A stretch of 64,000 nt of DNA from Pantoea sp. GD03673. Its GTDB lineage: Bacteria > Pseudomonadota > Gammaproteobacteria > Enterobacterales > Enterobacteriaceae. Made by a program: the position numbers and the translations under genes. Position 1 is the stretch's first letter, and each line of letters starts with the position of its first letter. The notes beneath the pieces are model-generated. The model had not been told where the DNA came from. It searched no databases and saw only the letters and a list, made by a program, of their open reading frames with translations. This document shows positions 7,699 to 19,863 of this stretch, piece by piece. The stretch lies in assembly GCF_029844725.1 (NCBI RefSeq), contig NZ_JAOCKJ010000005.1, positions 372,001 to 436,000 on the forward strand, given 5' to 3'.

Positions 7699-10515
7699 AT
7701 GAGTGACTATAAATCTACCCTGAATTTGCCGGAAACGGGATTCCCGATGCGTGGCGATCTGGCCAAACGCGAACCGGGAATGTTGCAACGCTGGTATGCC
7801 GACAACCTGTACGGCATTATCCGCGAAGCCAAAAAAGGGAAAAAAACCTTTATCCTGCATGATGGCCCTCCGTATGCGAACGGCAGCATTCATATTGGTC
7901 ACTCTGTAAACAAGATTCTGAAAGACATTATCGTTAAGTCGAAAGGCATGGCGGGTTATGACTCGCCGTACGTGCCGGGCTGGGACTGTCACGGTCTGCC
8001 AATTGAACACAAAGTTGAGCAGATGATTGGCAAGCCAGGTGAGAAAGTCACCGCCGCTGAATTCCGTGCAGCGTGCCGCAAGTACGCTGCTGAACAGGTT
8101 GAAGGCCAGAAAGCGGACTTTATCCGTCTGGGCGTGCTGGGTGACTGGGATCGTCCTTACCTGACTATGGATTTCGGCACCGAAGCCAACATCATTCGTG
8201 CGCTGGGTAAAATCATCGGCAACGGCCACCTGCACAAAGGCGCGAAGCCGGTGCACTGGTGCCTGGATTGCCGTTCGGCTTTAGCAGAAGCGGAAGTCGA
8301 GTATTACGACAAAACGTCACCGTCAATTGATGTGATGTTCAATGCCATTGATGCCGACGCGGTGCGTCAGGCGTTTGGCGTGGCACAGGTTACGGGCCCG
8401 ATTTCACTGGTGATCTGGACAACCACACCGTGGACATTACCGGCTAACCGCGCCATCTCTCTGCATCCTGAATTTGAGTATCAGCTGATCCAGATCGAGG
8501 GACGTGCCCTGATCCTGGCGAAAGAGCTGGTCGGGAGCGTCATGAAGCGTGCCGGTGTCAGCGAATGGCAGGTACTGGGCGAATGCAAAGGCGCTGCGCT
8601 GGAGCTGCAGAAATTCCAGCATCCGTTCCTGGCACTGGAATCGCTGGTCGTGCTGGGTGAGCACGTCACCCTGGAAGCCGGTACGGGTGCCGTACACACG
8701 GCACCGGGTCACGGCCCGGATGACTATGTCATCGGTCAGAAATATGGCATCGAAACCGCGAACCCGGTCGGACCGGATGGCAGCTATCTGCCAGGCACGT
8801 ACCCGACGCTGGATGGGGTTAACGTCTTTAAAGCCAACGACATGATCGTTGAGCTGCTGAAAGAGAAGGGCGCGCTGCTGCACGTTGAAAAACTGCTGCA
8901 CAGCTACCCGCACTGCTGGCGTCATAAAACGCCGATCATCTTCCGCGCTACACCGCAGTGGTTCATCAGCATGGATCAAAAAGGATTGCGTGCGCAGTCG
9001 CTGAAAGAGATCAAAGGCGTGCAGTGGATCCCGGACTGGGGCCAGGCGCGTATCGAGTCGATGGTGGCGAACCGTCCTGACTGGTGTATCTCCCGTCAGC
9101 GTACATGGGGCGTGCCAATGGCGCTGTTCGTCCACAAAGAGAGCGAAACGCTGCACCCGGACACGCTGGCGCTGATGGAAAAAGTGGCGCAGCGCGTTGA
9201 GCAGGAAGGCATTCAGGCATGGTGGGATCTCGACCCGCGTGAACTGATGGGCGACGATGCCGATCATTACGTTAAAGTGCCGGATACGCTGGATGTCTGG
9301 TTTGACTCCGGTTCAACCAGCTCTTCAGTTGTCGATGCGCGTCCGGAGTTTGGCGGACATGCACCAGACCTCTATCTGGAAGGTTCCGATCAGCATCGCG
9401 GCTGGTTCATGTCCTCGCTGATGATCTCCACGGCGATGAAAGGCAAAGCGCCTTATCGTCAGGTACTGACGCACGGTTTCACCGTGGATGGTCAGGGCCG
9501 CAAGATGTCGAAATCGATCGGCAACACCGTTGCGCCGCAGGATGTGATGAACAAACTGGGTGCCGATATTCTGCGTCTGTGGGTGGCATCAACCGACTAT
9601 TCGGGCGAAATGGCGGTCTCCGATGAGATCCTCAAGCGTTCTGCCGATGCCTATCGTCGTATTCGTAACACTGCGCGTTTCCTGCTGGCTAACCTCAGCG
9701 GCTTTAATCCGGCCACCGATCTGGTGAAACCGGAAGAGATGGTGGTGGTGGATCGCTGGGCAGTGGGTCGCGCACAGGCTGCGCAGGCCGATATCGTCGC
9801 CTCCTATGAGAACTACGATTTCCATGAAGTGATCCAGCGTCTGATGCAGTTCTGCTCGATTGAGATGGGCAGTTTCTATCTCGACATCATCAAAGATCGT
9901 CAGTACACGGCGAAAGGCGACAGTCTGGCGCGTCGCAGCTGCCAGACCGCGCTGTGGCATATCGTTGAAGCGCTGGTGCGCTGGATGGCACCGATCATGT
10001 CCTTTACGGCCGATGAGATCTGGGGCTATCTGCCTGGCGAACGTGCGCAGTATGTCTTCACCGAAGAGTGGTATCAGGGGCTGTTTGGCCTGGCAGAAGA
10101 TGAAGCGCTGAATGATGCTTACTGGGCTGAGCTGCTGAAAGTGCGTGGCGAAGTGAACAAGGTGATCGAGCAGGCGCGTGCGGATAAACGTATCGGTGGC
10201 GCACTGGAAGCGACGGTCACGCTCTATGCCGATCCGGAACTCGCCGCTAAACTGCAGGCGCTGGGCAATGAGCTGCGCTTTGTGCTGCTGACTTCTGGCG
10301 CACGGGTGGCGGATTACGCGCTGGCGAACGACGAAGCGCAGCAGAGTGAACTGCTGAAAGGTCTGAAAATCGCGCTGCACAAGGCGGAAGGTGAGAAATG
10401 TCAGCGCTGCTGGCATTACACTACCGATGTCGGACAGAATCCTGAGCATGCTGAGGTCTGTGGTCGTTGTTACACTAACGTAGCCGGTGACGGCGAACAG
10501 CGTGAATTTGCCTGA
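7699..10515 (+). CDS. ileS: Isoleucyl-tRNA synthetase
   Basis: Class I synthetase charging tRNA-Ile, with an editing domain that clears Val-tRNA-Ile. 938 aa, the E. coli length. It has the HIGH-type motif [12 protein letters not shown] near 57-68, the CP1 editing region, KMSKS near 600 ([11 protein letters not shown]), an anticodon-binding helical domain and a C-terminal zinc finger (CQRCWHY...CGRCY). Its TGA overlaps the lspA ATG by one base, so the two are translationally linked. Confidence 0.99.
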   Translation: MSDYKSTLNLPETGFPMRGDLAKREPGMLQRWYADNLYGIIREAKKGKKTFILHDGPPYANGSIHIGHSVNKILKDIIVKSKGMAGYDSPYVPGWDCHGLPIEHKVEQMIGKPGEKVTAAEFRAACRKYAAEQVEGQKADFIRLGVLGDWDRPYLTMDFGTEANIIRALGKIIGNGHLHKGAKPVHWCLDCRSALAEAEVEYYDKTSPSIDVMFNAIDADAVRQAFGVAQVTGPISLVIWTTTPWTLPANRAISLHPEFEYQLIQIEGRALILAKELVGSVMKRAGVSEWQVLGECKGAALELQKFQHPFLALESLVVLGEHVTLEAGTGAVHTAPGHGPDDYVIGQKYGIETANPVGPDGSYLPGTYPTLDGVNVFKANDMIVELLKEKGALLHVEKLLHSYPHCWRHKTPIIFRATPQWFISMDQKGLRAQSLKEIKGVQWIPDWGQARIESMVANRPDWCISRQRTWGVPMALFVHKESETLHPDTLALMEKVAQRVEQEGIQAWWDLDPRELMGDDADHYVKVPDTLDVWFDSGSTSSSVVDARPEFGGHAPDLYLEGSDQHRGWFMSSLMISTAMKGKAPYRQVLTHGFTVDGQGRKMSKSIGNTVAPQDVMNKLGADILRLWVASTDYSGEMAVSDEILKRSADAYRRIRNTARFLLANLSGFNPATDLVKPEEMVVVDRWAVGRAQAAQADIVASYENYDFHEVIQRLMQFCSIEMGSFYLDIIKDRQYTAKGDSLARRSCQTALWHIVEALVRWMAPIMSFTADEIWGYLPGERAQYVFTEEWYQGLFGLAEDEALNDAYWAELLKVRGEVNKVIEQARADKRIGGALEATVTLYADPELAAKLQALGNELRFVLLTSGARVADYALANDEAQQSELLKGLKIALHKAEGEKCQRCWHYTTDVGQNPEHAEVCGRCYTNVAGDGEQREFA

Positions 10516-11021
10516 TGCGTAAACCTATTTTATCAACCGGATTGCGCTGGCTGTGGCTGGTGCTGGTGGTGATTGTTGTGGACTTCGCCAGTAAGCAGTG
10601 GGTGATGAACAACATGATGCTGCATGAAACACAGCCGCTGATGCCCTACCTGAACCTGTTCTACGCGCACAACTACGGTGCGGCGTTCAGTTTCCTGGCA
10701 GACAAAGGCGGCTGGCAGCGCTGGTTCTTTGCCGGAATCGCGCTGGCTATTGTGGTCTCACTGATGGTGATGATGTATCGCAATCAGGCCAGTCAGAAGA
10801 TAGCCAATATCGCGTATGCCCTGATCATCGGCGGTGCGGTAGGCAATCTGTTTGATCGTTCCTATCATGGCTTTGTGGTCGATTTTATCGATTTCTACGT
10901 CGGTAACTGGCACTTCGCTACATTTAATATCGCTGACTGCGGCATCTGTATTGGTGCGGCACTGGTGGTGCTGGAGGGCTTTTTCAGCCCGAACGGCAAA
11001 CAGGCTAAACAGAAAGGGTAA
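10515..11021 (+). CDS. lspA: Lipoprotein signal peptidase (SPase II)
   Basis: Inner-membrane aspartic protease that cleaves diacylglyceryl prolipoproteins at the lipobox. 168 aa with four hydrophobic segments (about 10-27, 68-88, 95-112, 138-156). The two catalytic aspartates are D123 (in VVDFIDF) and D141 (in FNIADCGI), the same positions as in E. coli. The start overlaps the ileS stop (TGATG). fkpB starts 3 bp after the stop. Confidence 0.98.
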   Translation: MRKPILSTGLRWLWLVLVVIVVDFASKQWVMNNMMLHETQPLMPYLNLFYAHNYGAAFSFLADKGGWQRWFFAGIALAIVVSLMVMMYRNQASQKIANIAYALIIGGAVGNLFDRSYHGFVVDFIDFYVGNWHFATFNIADCGICIGAALVVLEGFFSPNGKQAKQKG

Positions 11022-11024
11022 GTG

Positions 11025-11495
11025 ATGACTGAGTCCGTACAGCGCGACAGCGCGGTGTTGGTGCATTTTACGCTGAAGCTGGAAGATGGCTCGACGGCGG
11101 AATCGACCCGTGCAAACGGCAAACCCGCGCTGTTCCGTCTTGGTGATGGCAGCCTCTCTGCGGCACTGGAGCAGGCACTGCTGGGGCTGAAAGCGGGTGA
11201 AACGAAACAGTTCACCCTGGCACCGGAAGAGGCATTTGGTGGCGTCAGTCCTGACCTGATCCAGTATTTCTCGCGCCGTGACTTTATCGACGCAGGTGAA
11301 CCGGAAGTGGGTGCCATCATGCTGTTCAGCGGCATGGGCGGCAGTGAGATGCCAGGCGTGATCCGTGAAGTCTCCGGTGACTCTATCACCGTGGACTTCA
11401 ACCATCCGCTGGCAGGTCATCGTATTCAGTTTGATGTAGAGGTGCTGGAAATCGATCCAGTGCTGGAGGCGAACGATGCAAATCCTGTTAGCTAA
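11025..11495 (+). CDS. fkpB: FKBP-type peptidyl-prolyl isomerase (SlpA-like)
   Basis: Cytosolic prolyl isomerase/chaperone of the SlyD-like FKBP group. 156 aa from ATG 11025; the GTG three bases upstream is in frame, but the E. coli protein starts at the ATG-equivalent Met. It shows the FKBP core ([26 protein letters not shown]) and the insert-in-flap domain ([19 protein letters not shown]). The C-terminus runs past the E. coli end (EIDPALEA there), with about seven extra residues encoded in a 20-bp overlap with ispH. Confidence 0.95.
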   Translation: MTESVQRDSAVLVHFTLKLEDGSTAESTRANGKPALFRLGDGSLSAALEQALLGLKAGETKQFTLAPEEAFGGVSPDLIQYFSRRDFIDAGEPEVGAIMLFSGMGGSEMPGVIREVSGDSITVDFNHPLAGHRIQFDVEVLEIDPVLEANDANPVS

Positions 11496-12429
11496 TCCGC
11501 GCGGTTTCTGCGCTGGCGTTGATCGCGCCATCAGTATTGTTGAGCGTGCGCTGGAAATGTATGGCGCGCCGATTTACGTCCGTCACGAAGTGGTGCATAA
11601 CCGTTACGTGGTGAACAGCCTGCGCGAACGCGGTGCCATCTTCATTGAAGAGATCAGTGAAGTGCCTGATAACGCGATCCTGATCTTCTCCGCGCACGGT
11701 GTTTCGCAGGCGGTGCGTGCCGAAGCCAAAGCGCGCAATCTGACCATGCTGTTTGACGCCACCTGTCCGCTGGTGACCAAGGTTCATATGGAAGTGGCGC
11801 GTGCCAGCCGTAAAGGTGTGGAAGCGATACTGATTGGTCATGCGGGTCACCCGGAAGTTGAAGGCACTATGGGGCAGTACAATAACCCCAATGGGGGCAT
11901 GTATCTGGTGGAGTCCCCGGAAGATGTCTTCAGGCTGACCGTCAAAGACGAAAACAATCTGAGCTTCATGACCCAGACCACGCTTTCCGTGGACGACACC
12001 TCTGACATCATTGACGCCCTGCGTCAGCGTTTCCCGGCGATTATCGGGCCGCGTAAAGATGATATCTGCTACGCCACCACTAACCGTCAGGAGGCTGTTC
12101 GCACCCTGGCGAAAGATGCGGACGTGGTGCTGGTGGTGGGGTCTAAGAACTCATCCAACTCTAACCGTCTGGCTGAGCTGGCACAGCGTGCCGGGAAACT
12201 GGCGAAGCTTATCGACTCGGCGGACGATATTCAGGAAGAGTGGGTAAAAGGCGTTGACTGTATCGGCGTCACCGCAGGCGCGTCAGCCCCCGATATTCTG
12301 GTGCAGCAGGTAATTCAGCGGCTGCGCGAGCTGGGCGGCGAAGCGGCGATTGAGCTGATTGGCCGTGAAGAGAACATCGTCTTTGAAGTGCCAAAAGAGC
12401 TGCGCGTCGAAGTGCGCAACGTGCAGTAG
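11476..12429 (+). CDS. ispH: 4-hydroxy-3-methylbut-2-enyl diphosphate reductase IspH
   Basis: Last step of the MEP isoprenoid pathway: reduces HMBPP to IPP and DMAPP using a [4Fe-4S] cluster. 317 aa. The three cluster cysteines are C12 ([12 protein letters not shown]), the Cys of DATCPLVTK (about 96) and the Cys of DDICYATTN (about 197). The catalytic Glu lies in [11 protein letters not shown]. The start overlaps the end of fkpB by 20 bp. It is last gene of the operon, followed by a terminator. Confidence 0.98.
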   Translation: MQILLANPRGFCAGVDRAISIVERALEMYGAPIYVRHEVVHNRYVVNSLRERGAIFIEEISEVPDNAILIFSAHGVSQAVRAEAKARNLTMLFDATCPLVTKVHMEVARASRKGVEAILIGHAGHPEVEGTMGQYNNPNGGMYLVESPEDVFRLTVKDENNLSFMTQTTLSVDDTSDIIDALRQRFPAIIGPRKDDICYATTNRQEAVRTLAKDADVVLVVGSKNSSNSNRLAELAQRAGKLAKLIDSADDIQEEWVKGVDCIGVTAGASAPDILVQQVIQRLRELGGEAAIELIGREENIVFEVPKELRVEVRNVQ

Positions 12430-12447
12430 CGCTATGATTAAACTGAT

Positions 12448-12477
12448 AAAAAGGCCGACTCTGTTCGGCCTTTTTTG
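12448..12477 (+). terminator. Terminator of the ribF-ispH operon
   Basis: The stem AAGGCCGA / TCGGCCTT with a CTCTGT loop is followed by a T6 run. Confidence 0.93.
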
Positions 12478-12601
12478 TTTTCCGGGCCAGACAGAAAAAG
12501 CCGTTGTTTGCCGCCGTGATTGCTTTTACTGATAATCCCAGGCGGCTGGCATAAAATTCTTATTATCACTGATTAATAGTGGCGTGACTGTTAACTCGTC
12601 G

Positions 12602-12630
12602 TTAACCTGATGACGCTTTGGATGCATAGT
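12602..12630 (+). promoter_or_regulatory. Candidate dapB promoter
   Basis: TTAACC (12602-12607) and CATAGT (12625-12630) are 17 bp apart and 22 bp before the dapB ATG. The site fits sigma-70 but was chosen by eye. Confidence 0.5.
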
Positions 12631-12646
12631 TTTGTTTTAGGAATGA

Positions 12647-13468
<822 letters not shown>

Positions 13469-13524
13469 GTGTTGTGAGCCATCGTGATGTGGTTATTTCA
13501 ATCATTAACCAGTTGATTGAAAAG

Positions 13525-13550
13525 GGGCAATGTTTTCATTGCCCTTAATT
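13525..13550 (+). terminator. Probable dapB terminator
   Basis: The stem GGGCAATG / CATTGCCC with a TTTT loop is followed by TTAATTTTG. The T tract is interrupted, so termination may be partial. Confidence 0.6.
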
Positions 13551-13640
13551 TTGCCTGAAAATTGCCTTTCTGAACTACATTCCTTCTCTGATTCGTTTTT
13601 TTCTCACTTATCTTCGTTTATCTATCCCGCCAGAAGCTAT

Positions 13641-13660
13641 TTTTGACCATTTGGTCAAAA
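13641..13660 (+). promoter_or_regulatory. RutR-like operator palindrome
   Basis: A near-perfect inverted repeat TTTTGACCA-TT-TGGTCAAAA contains TTGACCATTTGGTCAA, the RutR consensus TTGACCAnnTGGTCAA. RutR is the uracil/thymine-responsive regulator that in E. coli binds upstream of carAB P1. The palindrome is seen directly; binding is inferred. Confidence 0.8.
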
Positions 13661-13799
13661 ATAATGGCCGGATAACGCTGGTTTTGTTTTTTAGTGACCT
13701 GGCAAACGATTATTCCGCCGGGTTTTATCCTCTTTTTGCCGCTTATGCCCGTTTTTTTCTTCATAAGGCAGATAATAATGAAAAAATCCCGTCGCAGGG

Positions 13800-13828
13800 T
13801 AGACAATGACCAGGGCGATCATTAGAAT
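13800..13828 (+). promoter_or_regulatory. carAB promoter P1 (candidate)
   Basis: TAGACA (13800-13805) and TAGAAT (13823-13828) with a 17-bp spacer, about 110 bp before the carA start. Confidence 0.55.
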
Positions 13829-13890
13829 GCGCGCAATTTGCCAAAAATCGACAATTCAGGCGGTTTTTGCATTGATTCAGGCACCTATTT

Positions 13891-13904
13891 TGAATTAATA
13901 TGCA
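13891..13904 (+). promoter_or_regulatory. ArgR box at carAB P2
   Basis: TGAATTAATATGCA differs from the palindromic ARG core TGAATTAATATTCA at one position. A more degenerate ATTCA half-site lies about 12 bp upstream (13875-13879). A TATATT at 13907-13912 could be the P2 -10. Confidence 0.68.
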
Positions 13905-13937
13905 GATATATTGACTGTTTATTCCCTGGAGGATGTT

Positions 13938-15086
13938 TTGATTAAGTCAGCAATCCTGGTTCTGGAAGACGGAACCCAATTCCACGGTCGGGCCATCGGG
14001 GCAACAGGGTCGGCAGTGGGGGAAGTCGTTTTCAATACCTCAATGACCGGTTATCAAGAAATCCTCACTGATCCTTCCTATTCCCGCCAAATCGTTACTC
14101 TCACTTATCCCCATATCGGTAATGTCGGTGTTAATGCCGCAGACGATGAGTCCAGCCAGATTCACGCGCAGGGCCTGGTCATTCGTGACCTGCCGCTGAT
14201 TGCCAGCAACTTCCGTAGCGAAGAGGGCTTATCTGCCTGGCTGCAGCGCAACAACATCGTGGCGATTGCCGATATTGATACCCGCAAGCTGACGCGCCTG
14301 CTGCGTGAGAAAGGGGCACAGAACGGTTGCATTATCGCGGGCGACAATCCGGACGCCGCGCTGGCGCTGCAAAAAGCCCAGGCGTTCCCCGGACTGAAAG
14401 GGATGGATCTGGCGAAAGAGGTCTGTACAACGGAGACCTACAGCTGGCAGCAGGGCAGTTGGACGCTGAACGCGGGACTGCCTGAGCAGGCCGCGGCTGA
14501 CTCACTGCCTTACCATGTGGTGGCGTACGATTACGGTGCCAAGCGCAACATTCTGCGCATGCTGGTCGATCGCGGCTGTCGCCTGACCGTGGTTCCGGCA
14601 CAGACGCCTGCTGAAGACGTTCTGAAACTGAACCCGGATGGCATTTTCCTCTCTAACGGTCCCGGTGACCCGGAGCCGTGCGATTACGCCATCAGCGCTA
14701 TTCAGGCCTTCCTGAAAACAGACATCCCGGTATTCGGTATCTGTCTGGGTCATCAGCTGCTGGCGCTGGCCAGCGGGGCTAAGACCGTGAAGATGAAGCT
14801 CGGCCACCACGGCGGCAACCATCCGGTGAAAGATCTCGAAAACAATCGCGTCATGATCACGGCTCAGAACCATGGTTTTGCGGTCGATGAGCACGATCTG
14901 CCCGCGAATCTGCGCGTGACCCACATTTCGTTATTCGATAAAACGGTGCAGGGCATTCACCGCACTGACAAGCCAGCATTCAGCTTCCAGGGGCACCCGG
15001 AAGCCAGCCCGGGACCGGGTGATGCCGCGCCGCTGTTTGACCACTTTATTGAATTGATTGACGCATTCCGTCTGCAAGCGAAGTAA
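13938..15086 (+). CDS. carA: Carbamoyl-phosphate synthase small subunit
   Basis: Glutamine amidotransferase subunit that passes ammonia to CarB for carbamoyl phosphate, feeding arginine and pyrimidine synthesis. 382 aa with a TTG start at 13938 behind GGAGGATGTT, as in E. coli. I preferred it to the upstream in-frame TTG at 13911, which overlaps the promoter region. It has an N-terminal CarA domain and a C-terminal class I amidotransferase domain: nucleophile Cys in FGICLGHQ, His and Glu in [10 protein letters not shown]. carB follows after 14 bp. Confidence 0.98.
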   Translation: MIKSAILVLEDGTQFHGRAIGATGSAVGEVVFNTSMTGYQEILTDPSYSRQIVTLTYPHIGNVGVNAADDESSQIHAQGLVIRDLPLIASNFRSEEGLSAWLQRNNIVAIADIDTRKLTRLLREKGAQNGCIIAGDNPDAALALQKAQAFPGLKGMDLAKEVCTTETYSWQQGSWTLNAGLPEQAAADSLPYHVVAYDYGAKRNILRMLVDRGCRLTVVPAQTPAEDVLKLNPDGIFLSNGPGDPEPCDYAISAIQAFLKTDIPVFGICLGHQLLALASGAKTVKMKLGHHGGNHPVKDLENNRVMITAQNHGFAVDEHDLPANLRVTHISLFDKTVQGIHRTDKPAFSFQGHPEASPGPGDAAPLFDHFIELIDAFRLQAK

Positions 15087-15100
15087 TCAGGAGCTAATTC

Positions 15101-18100
15101 ATGCCAAAACGTACAGACCTAAAATCCATCCTGATTCTTGGTGCCGGTCCGATTGTGATCGGCCAGGCCTGCGAATTTGACTATTCCGGTGCGCAGGCGT
15201 GTAAAGCGCTGCGTGAAGAGGGTTACCGCGTCATTCTGGTGAACTCCAACCCGGCGACGATTATGACCGACCCGGAAATGGCCGATGCAACCTACATTGA
15301 GCCTATTCACTGGGAAGTGGTGCGCAAAATCATCGAAAAAGAGCGCCCGGATGCGGTTCTGCCAACCATGGGCGGTCAGACGGCGCTGAACTGTGCGCTG
15401 GAGCTGGAACGTCACGGCGTACTGGAAGAGTTTGGCGTCACCATGATTGGCGCAACCGCAGATGCCATCGACAAAGCAGAAGATCGTCGTCGTTTCGACG
15501 TGGCAATGAAAAGCATCGGTCTGGATACCGCCCGCTCCGGCATTGCGCACACTATGGAAGAAGCGCTGGCTGTGGCAGAAGATGTGGGCTTCCCCTGCAT
15601 TATCCGTCCCTCCTTCACCATGGGCGGCACCGGTGGCGGTATCGCCTATAACCGCGAAGAGTTTGAAGAGATTTGCGAACGCGGTCTCGACCTCTCGCCA
15701 ACGAATGAGCTGCTGATTGATGAGTCGCTGATTGGCTGGAAAGAGTATGAGATGGAAGTGGTGCGCGATAAGAACGATAACTGCATTATCGTCTGCTCCA
15801 TTGAAAACTTCGACGCGATGGGGATCCACACCGGTGACTCCATCACGGTTGCGCCTGCCCAGACGCTGACCGACAAAGAGTATCAGATCATGCGTAACGC
15901 CTCGCTGGCGGTACTGCGTGAAATCGGTGTTGAAACCGGCGGCTCCAACGTCCAGTTCTCGGTTAACCCGAAAGATGGCCGCCTGATTGTCATCGAGATG
16001 AACCCCCGCGTGTCGCGCTCCTCGGCGCTGGCCTCTAAGGCAACCGGCTTCCCGATTGCTAAAGTGGCGGCCAAACTGGCGGTGGGTTACACCCTTGACG
16101 AGCTGATGAATGATATTACCGGCGGGTTAACCCCGGCCTCGTTCGAGCCTTCAATCGACTACGTTGTTACCAAGATCCCACGTTTCAACTTCGAAAAATT
16201 TGCCGGCGCCAACGATCGCCTGACCACGCAGATGAAGTCGGTCGGTGAAGTGATGGCGATTGGCCGTACTTTCCAGGAGTCGATGCAGAAAGCGCTGCGC
16301 GGCCTGGAAGTCGGTGCTAACGGCTTCGACCCGAAAGTACACCCTGACGACCCGGAAGCGTTAACCCGCATTCGCCGCGAGCTGAAAGATGCCGGTTCAG
16401 ATCGCATCTGGTACATCGCTGACGCGTTCCGCGCCGGGATGTCGGTTGATGGCGTGTTCAACCTGACCAACATTGACCGCTGGTTCCTGGTACAGATTGA
16501 AGAGCTGGTGCGGCTGGAAGATAAGGTGTCACGCGAAGGGGTGAACAGCCTTGATGAGATGTTCCTGCGCACCCTGAAGCGTAAGGGCTTTGCCGATGCA
16601 CGGCTGGCAACGCTGGCCGGTGTGGCTGAGAGCGAAATCCGCAAGCTGCGTCAGCAGTTTAACCTGCACCCGGTTTATAAGCGCGTGGATACCTGTGCCG
16701 CAGAGTTCGCGACGAATACTGCTTACATGTACTCCACCTATGAGGAGGAGTGCGAAGCCAACCCGAGTCCGGATCGTGAAAAAATCATGATTCTGGGCGG
16801 TGGACCTAACCGTATCGGTCAGGGTATCGAATTCGACTACTGCTGCGTTCACGCCGCGCTGGCGCTGCGTGAAGATGGTTACCAGACCATTATGGTCAAC
16901 TGTAACCCGGAAACGGTCTCGACCGATTACGACACCTCCGACCGCCTCTACTTTGAGCCGGTAACACTGGAAGATGTGCTGGAGATTGTGCGCATCGAGC
17001 AGCCAAAAGGTGTCATCGTGCAGTATGGCGGTCAGACTCCGCTGAAACTAGCGCGGGCACTGGAAGCCGCAGGCGTGCCGGTTATCGGCACCAGCCCGGA
17101 CTCCATTGACCGTGCTGAAGACCGTGAACGTTTCCAGCAGGCGGTTGATCGCCTGAAACTGAAGCAACCGGCTAACGCCACGGTGGCTACGCTGGAGCAG
17201 GCAGTGGAGAAAGCTGCCGGACTGGGTTATCCGCTGGTGGTGCGTCCTTCTTATGTGCTGGGCGGCCGTGCCATGGAAATCGTCTACGACGAAATCGACC
17301 TGAGACGCTACTTCCAGACGGCAGTGTCGGTTTCCAACGATGCGCCGGTACTGCTGGATCGCTTCCTGGATGATGCGGTCGAAGTGGATGTGGATGCAAT
17401 CTGCGACGGTGAGCGGGTGCTGATTGGTGGCATCATGGAACACATCGAGCAGGCTGGCGTTCACTCCGGTGACTCCGCCTGTTCACTGCCCGCCTACACG
17501 CTGAATCAGGAGATTCAGAACGTGATGCGCCAGCAGGTTGAGAAGCTGGCGTTTGAGCTGAACGTTCGCGGCCTGATGAACGTCCAGTTCGCGGTGAAAG
17601 ACAATGAAGTCTACCTGATCGAAGTTAACCCGCGTGCAGCGCGAACCGTTCCGTTCGTCTCTAAAGCGACCGGTGTGCCGCTGGCAAAAGTGGCTGCACG
17701 TGTGATGGCAGGTAAAACGCTGGCAGAGCAGGGCGTGACGGAAGAGGTGATTCCGCCGTACTACTCTGTGAAAGAAGTGGTCCTGCCGTTCAACAAGTTC
17801 CAGGGCGTCGACCCGATTCTGGGGCCGGAAATGCGCTCTACCGGTGAAGTCATGGGCGTGGGCCGCACGTTCGCTGAGGCTTTCTCCAAAGCGATGCTGG
17901 GTGCGCAGAGCAACATGAAGAAGTCGGGCCGTGCGCTGCTGTCCGTGCGTGAAGGTGACAAGAAACGTATTGTCGACCTGGCCGCTAAGCTGCAGAAGTT
18001 CGGTTTTGAACTGGATGCGACCCACGGCACAGCGGTTGTGCTGGGCGAAGCGGGCATCAACCCGCGCCTGGTCAACAAGGTGCACGAAGGGCGTCCGCAC

Positions 18101-18328
18101 ATTCAGGACCGTCTGAAGAATGGCGAGTATAGCTATATCGTCAACACCACGGCGGGTCGTCAGGCGATTGAAGATTCGAAGCTGATTCGCCGCAGCGCAC
18201 TGCAATATAAAGTGCATTACGATACGACGCTGAACGGCGGCTTTGCCACCGCGATGGCGCTGAATGCAGATCCGACGGAGCAGGTTATCTCCGTTCAGGA
18301 GATGCATGCCCAGATAAAGGCGATGTAA
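15101..18328 (+). CDS. carB: Carbamoyl-phosphate synthase large subunit
   Basis: Makes carbamoyl phosphate from bicarbonate, ammonia and two ATP. 1075 aa, about the E. coli length (1073). It has two homologous ATP-grasp halves, each starting with a similar motif ([19 protein letters not shown] near 12 and [17 protein letters not shown] near 565), and a C-terminal MGS-like allosteric domain (about 935 onward) that binds UMP and ornithine in E. coli. The start follows AGGAGC. A terminator follows immediately. Confidence 0.99.
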   Translation: MPKRTDLKSILILGAGPIVIGQACEFDYSGAQACKALREEGYRVILVNSNPATIMTDPEMADATYIEPIHWEVVRKIIEKERPDAVLPTMGGQTALNCALELERHGVLEEFGVTMIGATADAIDKAEDRRRFDVAMKSIGLDTARSGIAHTMEEALAVAEDVGFPCIIRPSFTMGGTGGGIAYNREEFEEICERGLDLSPTNELLIDESLIGWKEYEMEVVRDKNDNCIIVCSIENFDAMGIHTGDSITVAPAQTLTDKEYQIMRNASLAVLREIGVETGGSNVQFSVNPKDGRLIVIEMNPRVSRSSALASKATGFPIAKVAAKLAVGYTLDELMNDITGGLTPASFEPSIDYVVTKIPRFNFEKFAGANDRLTTQMKSVGEVMAIGRTFQESMQKALRGLEVGANGFDPKVHPDDPEALTRIRRELKDAGSDRIWYIADAFRAGMSVDGVFNLTNIDRWFLVQIEELVRLEDKVSREGVNSLDEMFLRTLKRKGFADARLATLAGVAESEIRKLRQQFNLHPVYKRVDTCAAEFATNTAYMYSTYEEECEANPSPDREKIMILGGGPNRIGQGIEFDYCCVHAALALREDGYQTIMVNCNPETVSTDYDTSDRLYFEPVTLEDVLEIVRIEQPKGVIVQYGGQTPLKLARALEAAGVPVIGTSPDSIDRAEDRERFQQAVDRLKLKQPANATVATLEQAVEKAAGLGYPLVVRPSYVLGGRAMEIVYDEIDLRRYFQTAVSVSNDAPVLLDRFLDDAVEVDVDAICDGERVLIGGIMEHIEQAGVHSGDSACSLPAYTLNQEIQNVMRQQVEKLAFELNVRGLMNVQFAVKDNEVYLIEVNPRAARTVPFVSKATGVPLAKVAARVMAGKTLAEQGVTEEVIPPYYSVKEVVLPFNKFQGVDPILGPEMRSTGEVMGVGRTFAEAFSKAMLGAQSNMKKSGRALLSVREGDKKRIVDLAAKLQKFGFELDATHGTAVVLGEAGINPRLVNKVHEGRPHIQDRLKNGEYSYIVNTTAGRQAIEDSKLIRRSALQYKVHYDTTLNGGFATAMALNADPTEQVISVQEMHAQIKAM

Positions 18329-18332
18329 TGTG

Positions 18333-18363
18333 AAAAACGGCTCCTGCGGGAGCCGTTTTTTTT
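18333..18363 (+). terminator. Terminator of carAB
   Basis: The stem AAAAACGGCTCC / GGGAGCCGTTTTT is followed by a T8 run, a few bases after the carB stop. Confidence 0.95.
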
Positions 18364-18570
18364 GCCCTATCACTGGCGATAATCCGAAAGTCAGGTCCGG
18401 GGAAAGCAAAGTATTTGCGTTAAAGTCACTGATTTGACTTAGTTTTTTAGCTTTAGATGCGAATGATGCCGGTTCGCACAAATTTATAAGATAAACACTT
18501 CCTGCGCGGATTTTTCGCCAGTACTATGCCTGCCGCTCATCACTGGAGCGTATCAGGACATAAATAAAAA

Positions 18571-19710
18571 ATGAAAATGCGTACTTTTTCTCTGAGTGCA
18601 GTGGCTGCACTGATGGCTGTTCTTCCTTTCGCCAGCCAGGCGGAAATTACCCTGCTGAAGCAGGATCCGCAGGCAGGCGATCCGCTTAGCCGTCTTACCC
18701 TGAATGTTGGCGGCAGTATCCGTGCTCAGGTCAATCATCAGACCGGCGTGGATGACAAATCCTACAAGCGTGACGGTTTCGATGGCGGCACCCGTTTCCG
18801 TTTCGGCGCTGATTACTACCTGTTTGATGACGTTAGCTGGATCAGCTACTACGAGCTGGGCGTTAACATCCCGGCGGTATTCAGCTGGGACCGTCATTAT
18901 GCCGATGGTGCTCATAACACCACGCGTCGCCAGCTCTACACCGGTCTGAAAAGCAAAACCTGGGGCCAGCTTACCTTTGGTCAGCAGAACAGCGTTTACT
19001 ACGACACCGTGGGAGCCAAGACCGATATCTGGGATTACGACATGGTCGGCCAGGCACCGGGCAACGGTATCAACGGCGACTACGACGGATCTTACCGTTC
19101 ACGTAAGCAGCTGAAGTATAAAACCAGCGTTGGCGATGCGGACATCTACGCCTCTTATCTGTTCGACGATAACGAATACCTGCCAGGCAACGGTCTGCGC
19201 TATAAGCGCAAAGGCGGCGGCTCGCTGGGCGTGGATTACCACATCACTGAGGATCTGAGCTGGGGCACGGCGTGGAACTACACCCGTGCAGCGATGCGTA
19301 ACCCGAACAACGGCGACAGCCGCGATTACGATCAGAACATCTACGGCACTGCGCTGAGCTGGACACCCGGCAACTGGACGCTGTCAGCGGGCGGTGGCTG
19401 GTATCAGAACTTCATGACCACCAAACGCAAAGACGTTCATGACTACTTTGCAGGCGACGCGTGGGGCATTGAATATTTCGCCGGTTACAAGATTCCGGTG
19501 GCGCAGTACGGTCTGAAAGCCGTCCAGCCGTATGTCATGGGCGATCGCATCGAGTATGCGACAGGCCGTGATTACCAGCGCATCGACAACGGTCTGGGTG
19601 TGACGCTGTTCCTCGACTACGGTTTCCGTGTTGATTACGAACATGTCTTCACCTCCAGCACCGATAACCTGGGTGACATGAACCTGGTACGTCTGCGCTA
19701 CGACTTCTGA
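18571..19710 (+). CDS. Outer-membrane porin (Gram-negative diffusion-porin type)
   Basis: 379 aa. A Sec signal peptide (MKMRTFSLSAVAALMAVLPFASQA, cleavage about after residue 24) precedes a beta-rich body with alternating aromatic/glycine strands such as FGADYYLFDD, GQLTFGQQNS and GTALSWTPGNWTLSAGGG. The C-terminus RLRYDF ends in phenylalanine, the outer-membrane insertion signature. These features support a trimeric-porin-like barrel for small solutes; the substrate is unknown. It is not OmpC or OmpF by position. It stands alone between carB and folA, where E. coli has the cai, fix and kef genes. An in-frame ATG also exists at 18577. Confidence 0.85.
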   Translation: MKMRTFSLSAVAALMAVLPFASQAEITLLKQDPQAGDPLSRLTLNVGGSIRAQVNHQTGVDDKSYKRDGFDGGTRFRFGADYYLFDDVSWISYYELGVNIPAVFSWDRHYADGAHNTTRRQLYTGLKSKTWGQLTFGQQNSVYYDTVGAKTDIWDYDMVGQAPGNGINGDYDGSYRSRKQLKYKTSVGDADIYASYLFDDNEYLPGNGLRYKRKGGGSLGVDYHITEDLSWGTAWNYTRAAMRNPNNGDSRDYDQNIYGTALSWTPGNWTLSAGGGWYQNFMTTKRKDVHDYFAGDAWGIEYFAGYKIPVAQYGLKAVQPYVMGDRIEYATGRDYQRIDNGLGVTLFLDYGFRVDYEHVFTSSTDNLGDMNLVRLRYDF

Positions 19711-19863
19711 TAAGTCTGGCGGAACAGGCGGGGAGCGGGTGCCTGCACAGGCAACACGGTCAGACAGGCAAGGCGCTTGTGCAATGCCTGGCCGTCTTCC
19801 TTTGCATTGAATGGGTTTGCTGCGGTCAGGTTCATTCTGATTTGCATTTATCGGCCCTCTGAT

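Larger units (their letters stand above)
13551..13937 (+). other. carAB control region
   Basis: Long non-coding stretch before carA; the small minus-strand frame at 13618-13806 is not supported as a gene. It contains a RutR-like palindrome, a PurR-like sequence around 13699-13714 (GGCAAACGATT; weak match), a first promoter and an ArgR box nearer the gene. This layout mirrors the two-promoter carAB control region of E. coli, with an upstream promoter controlled by pyrimidine/purine signals and a downstream one by arginine. Confidence 0.65.

Noticed and set aside
13618-13806. 62-aa minus-strand frame upstream of carA
   Set aside because: It is centred on the RutR-like palindrome and regulatory sequence; no homology or start site.
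17483-18481. 332-aa frame antisense to carB
   Set aside because: It mirrors the high-GC codon pattern of carB, crosses its terminator, and has no domain or ribosome-binding site of note.
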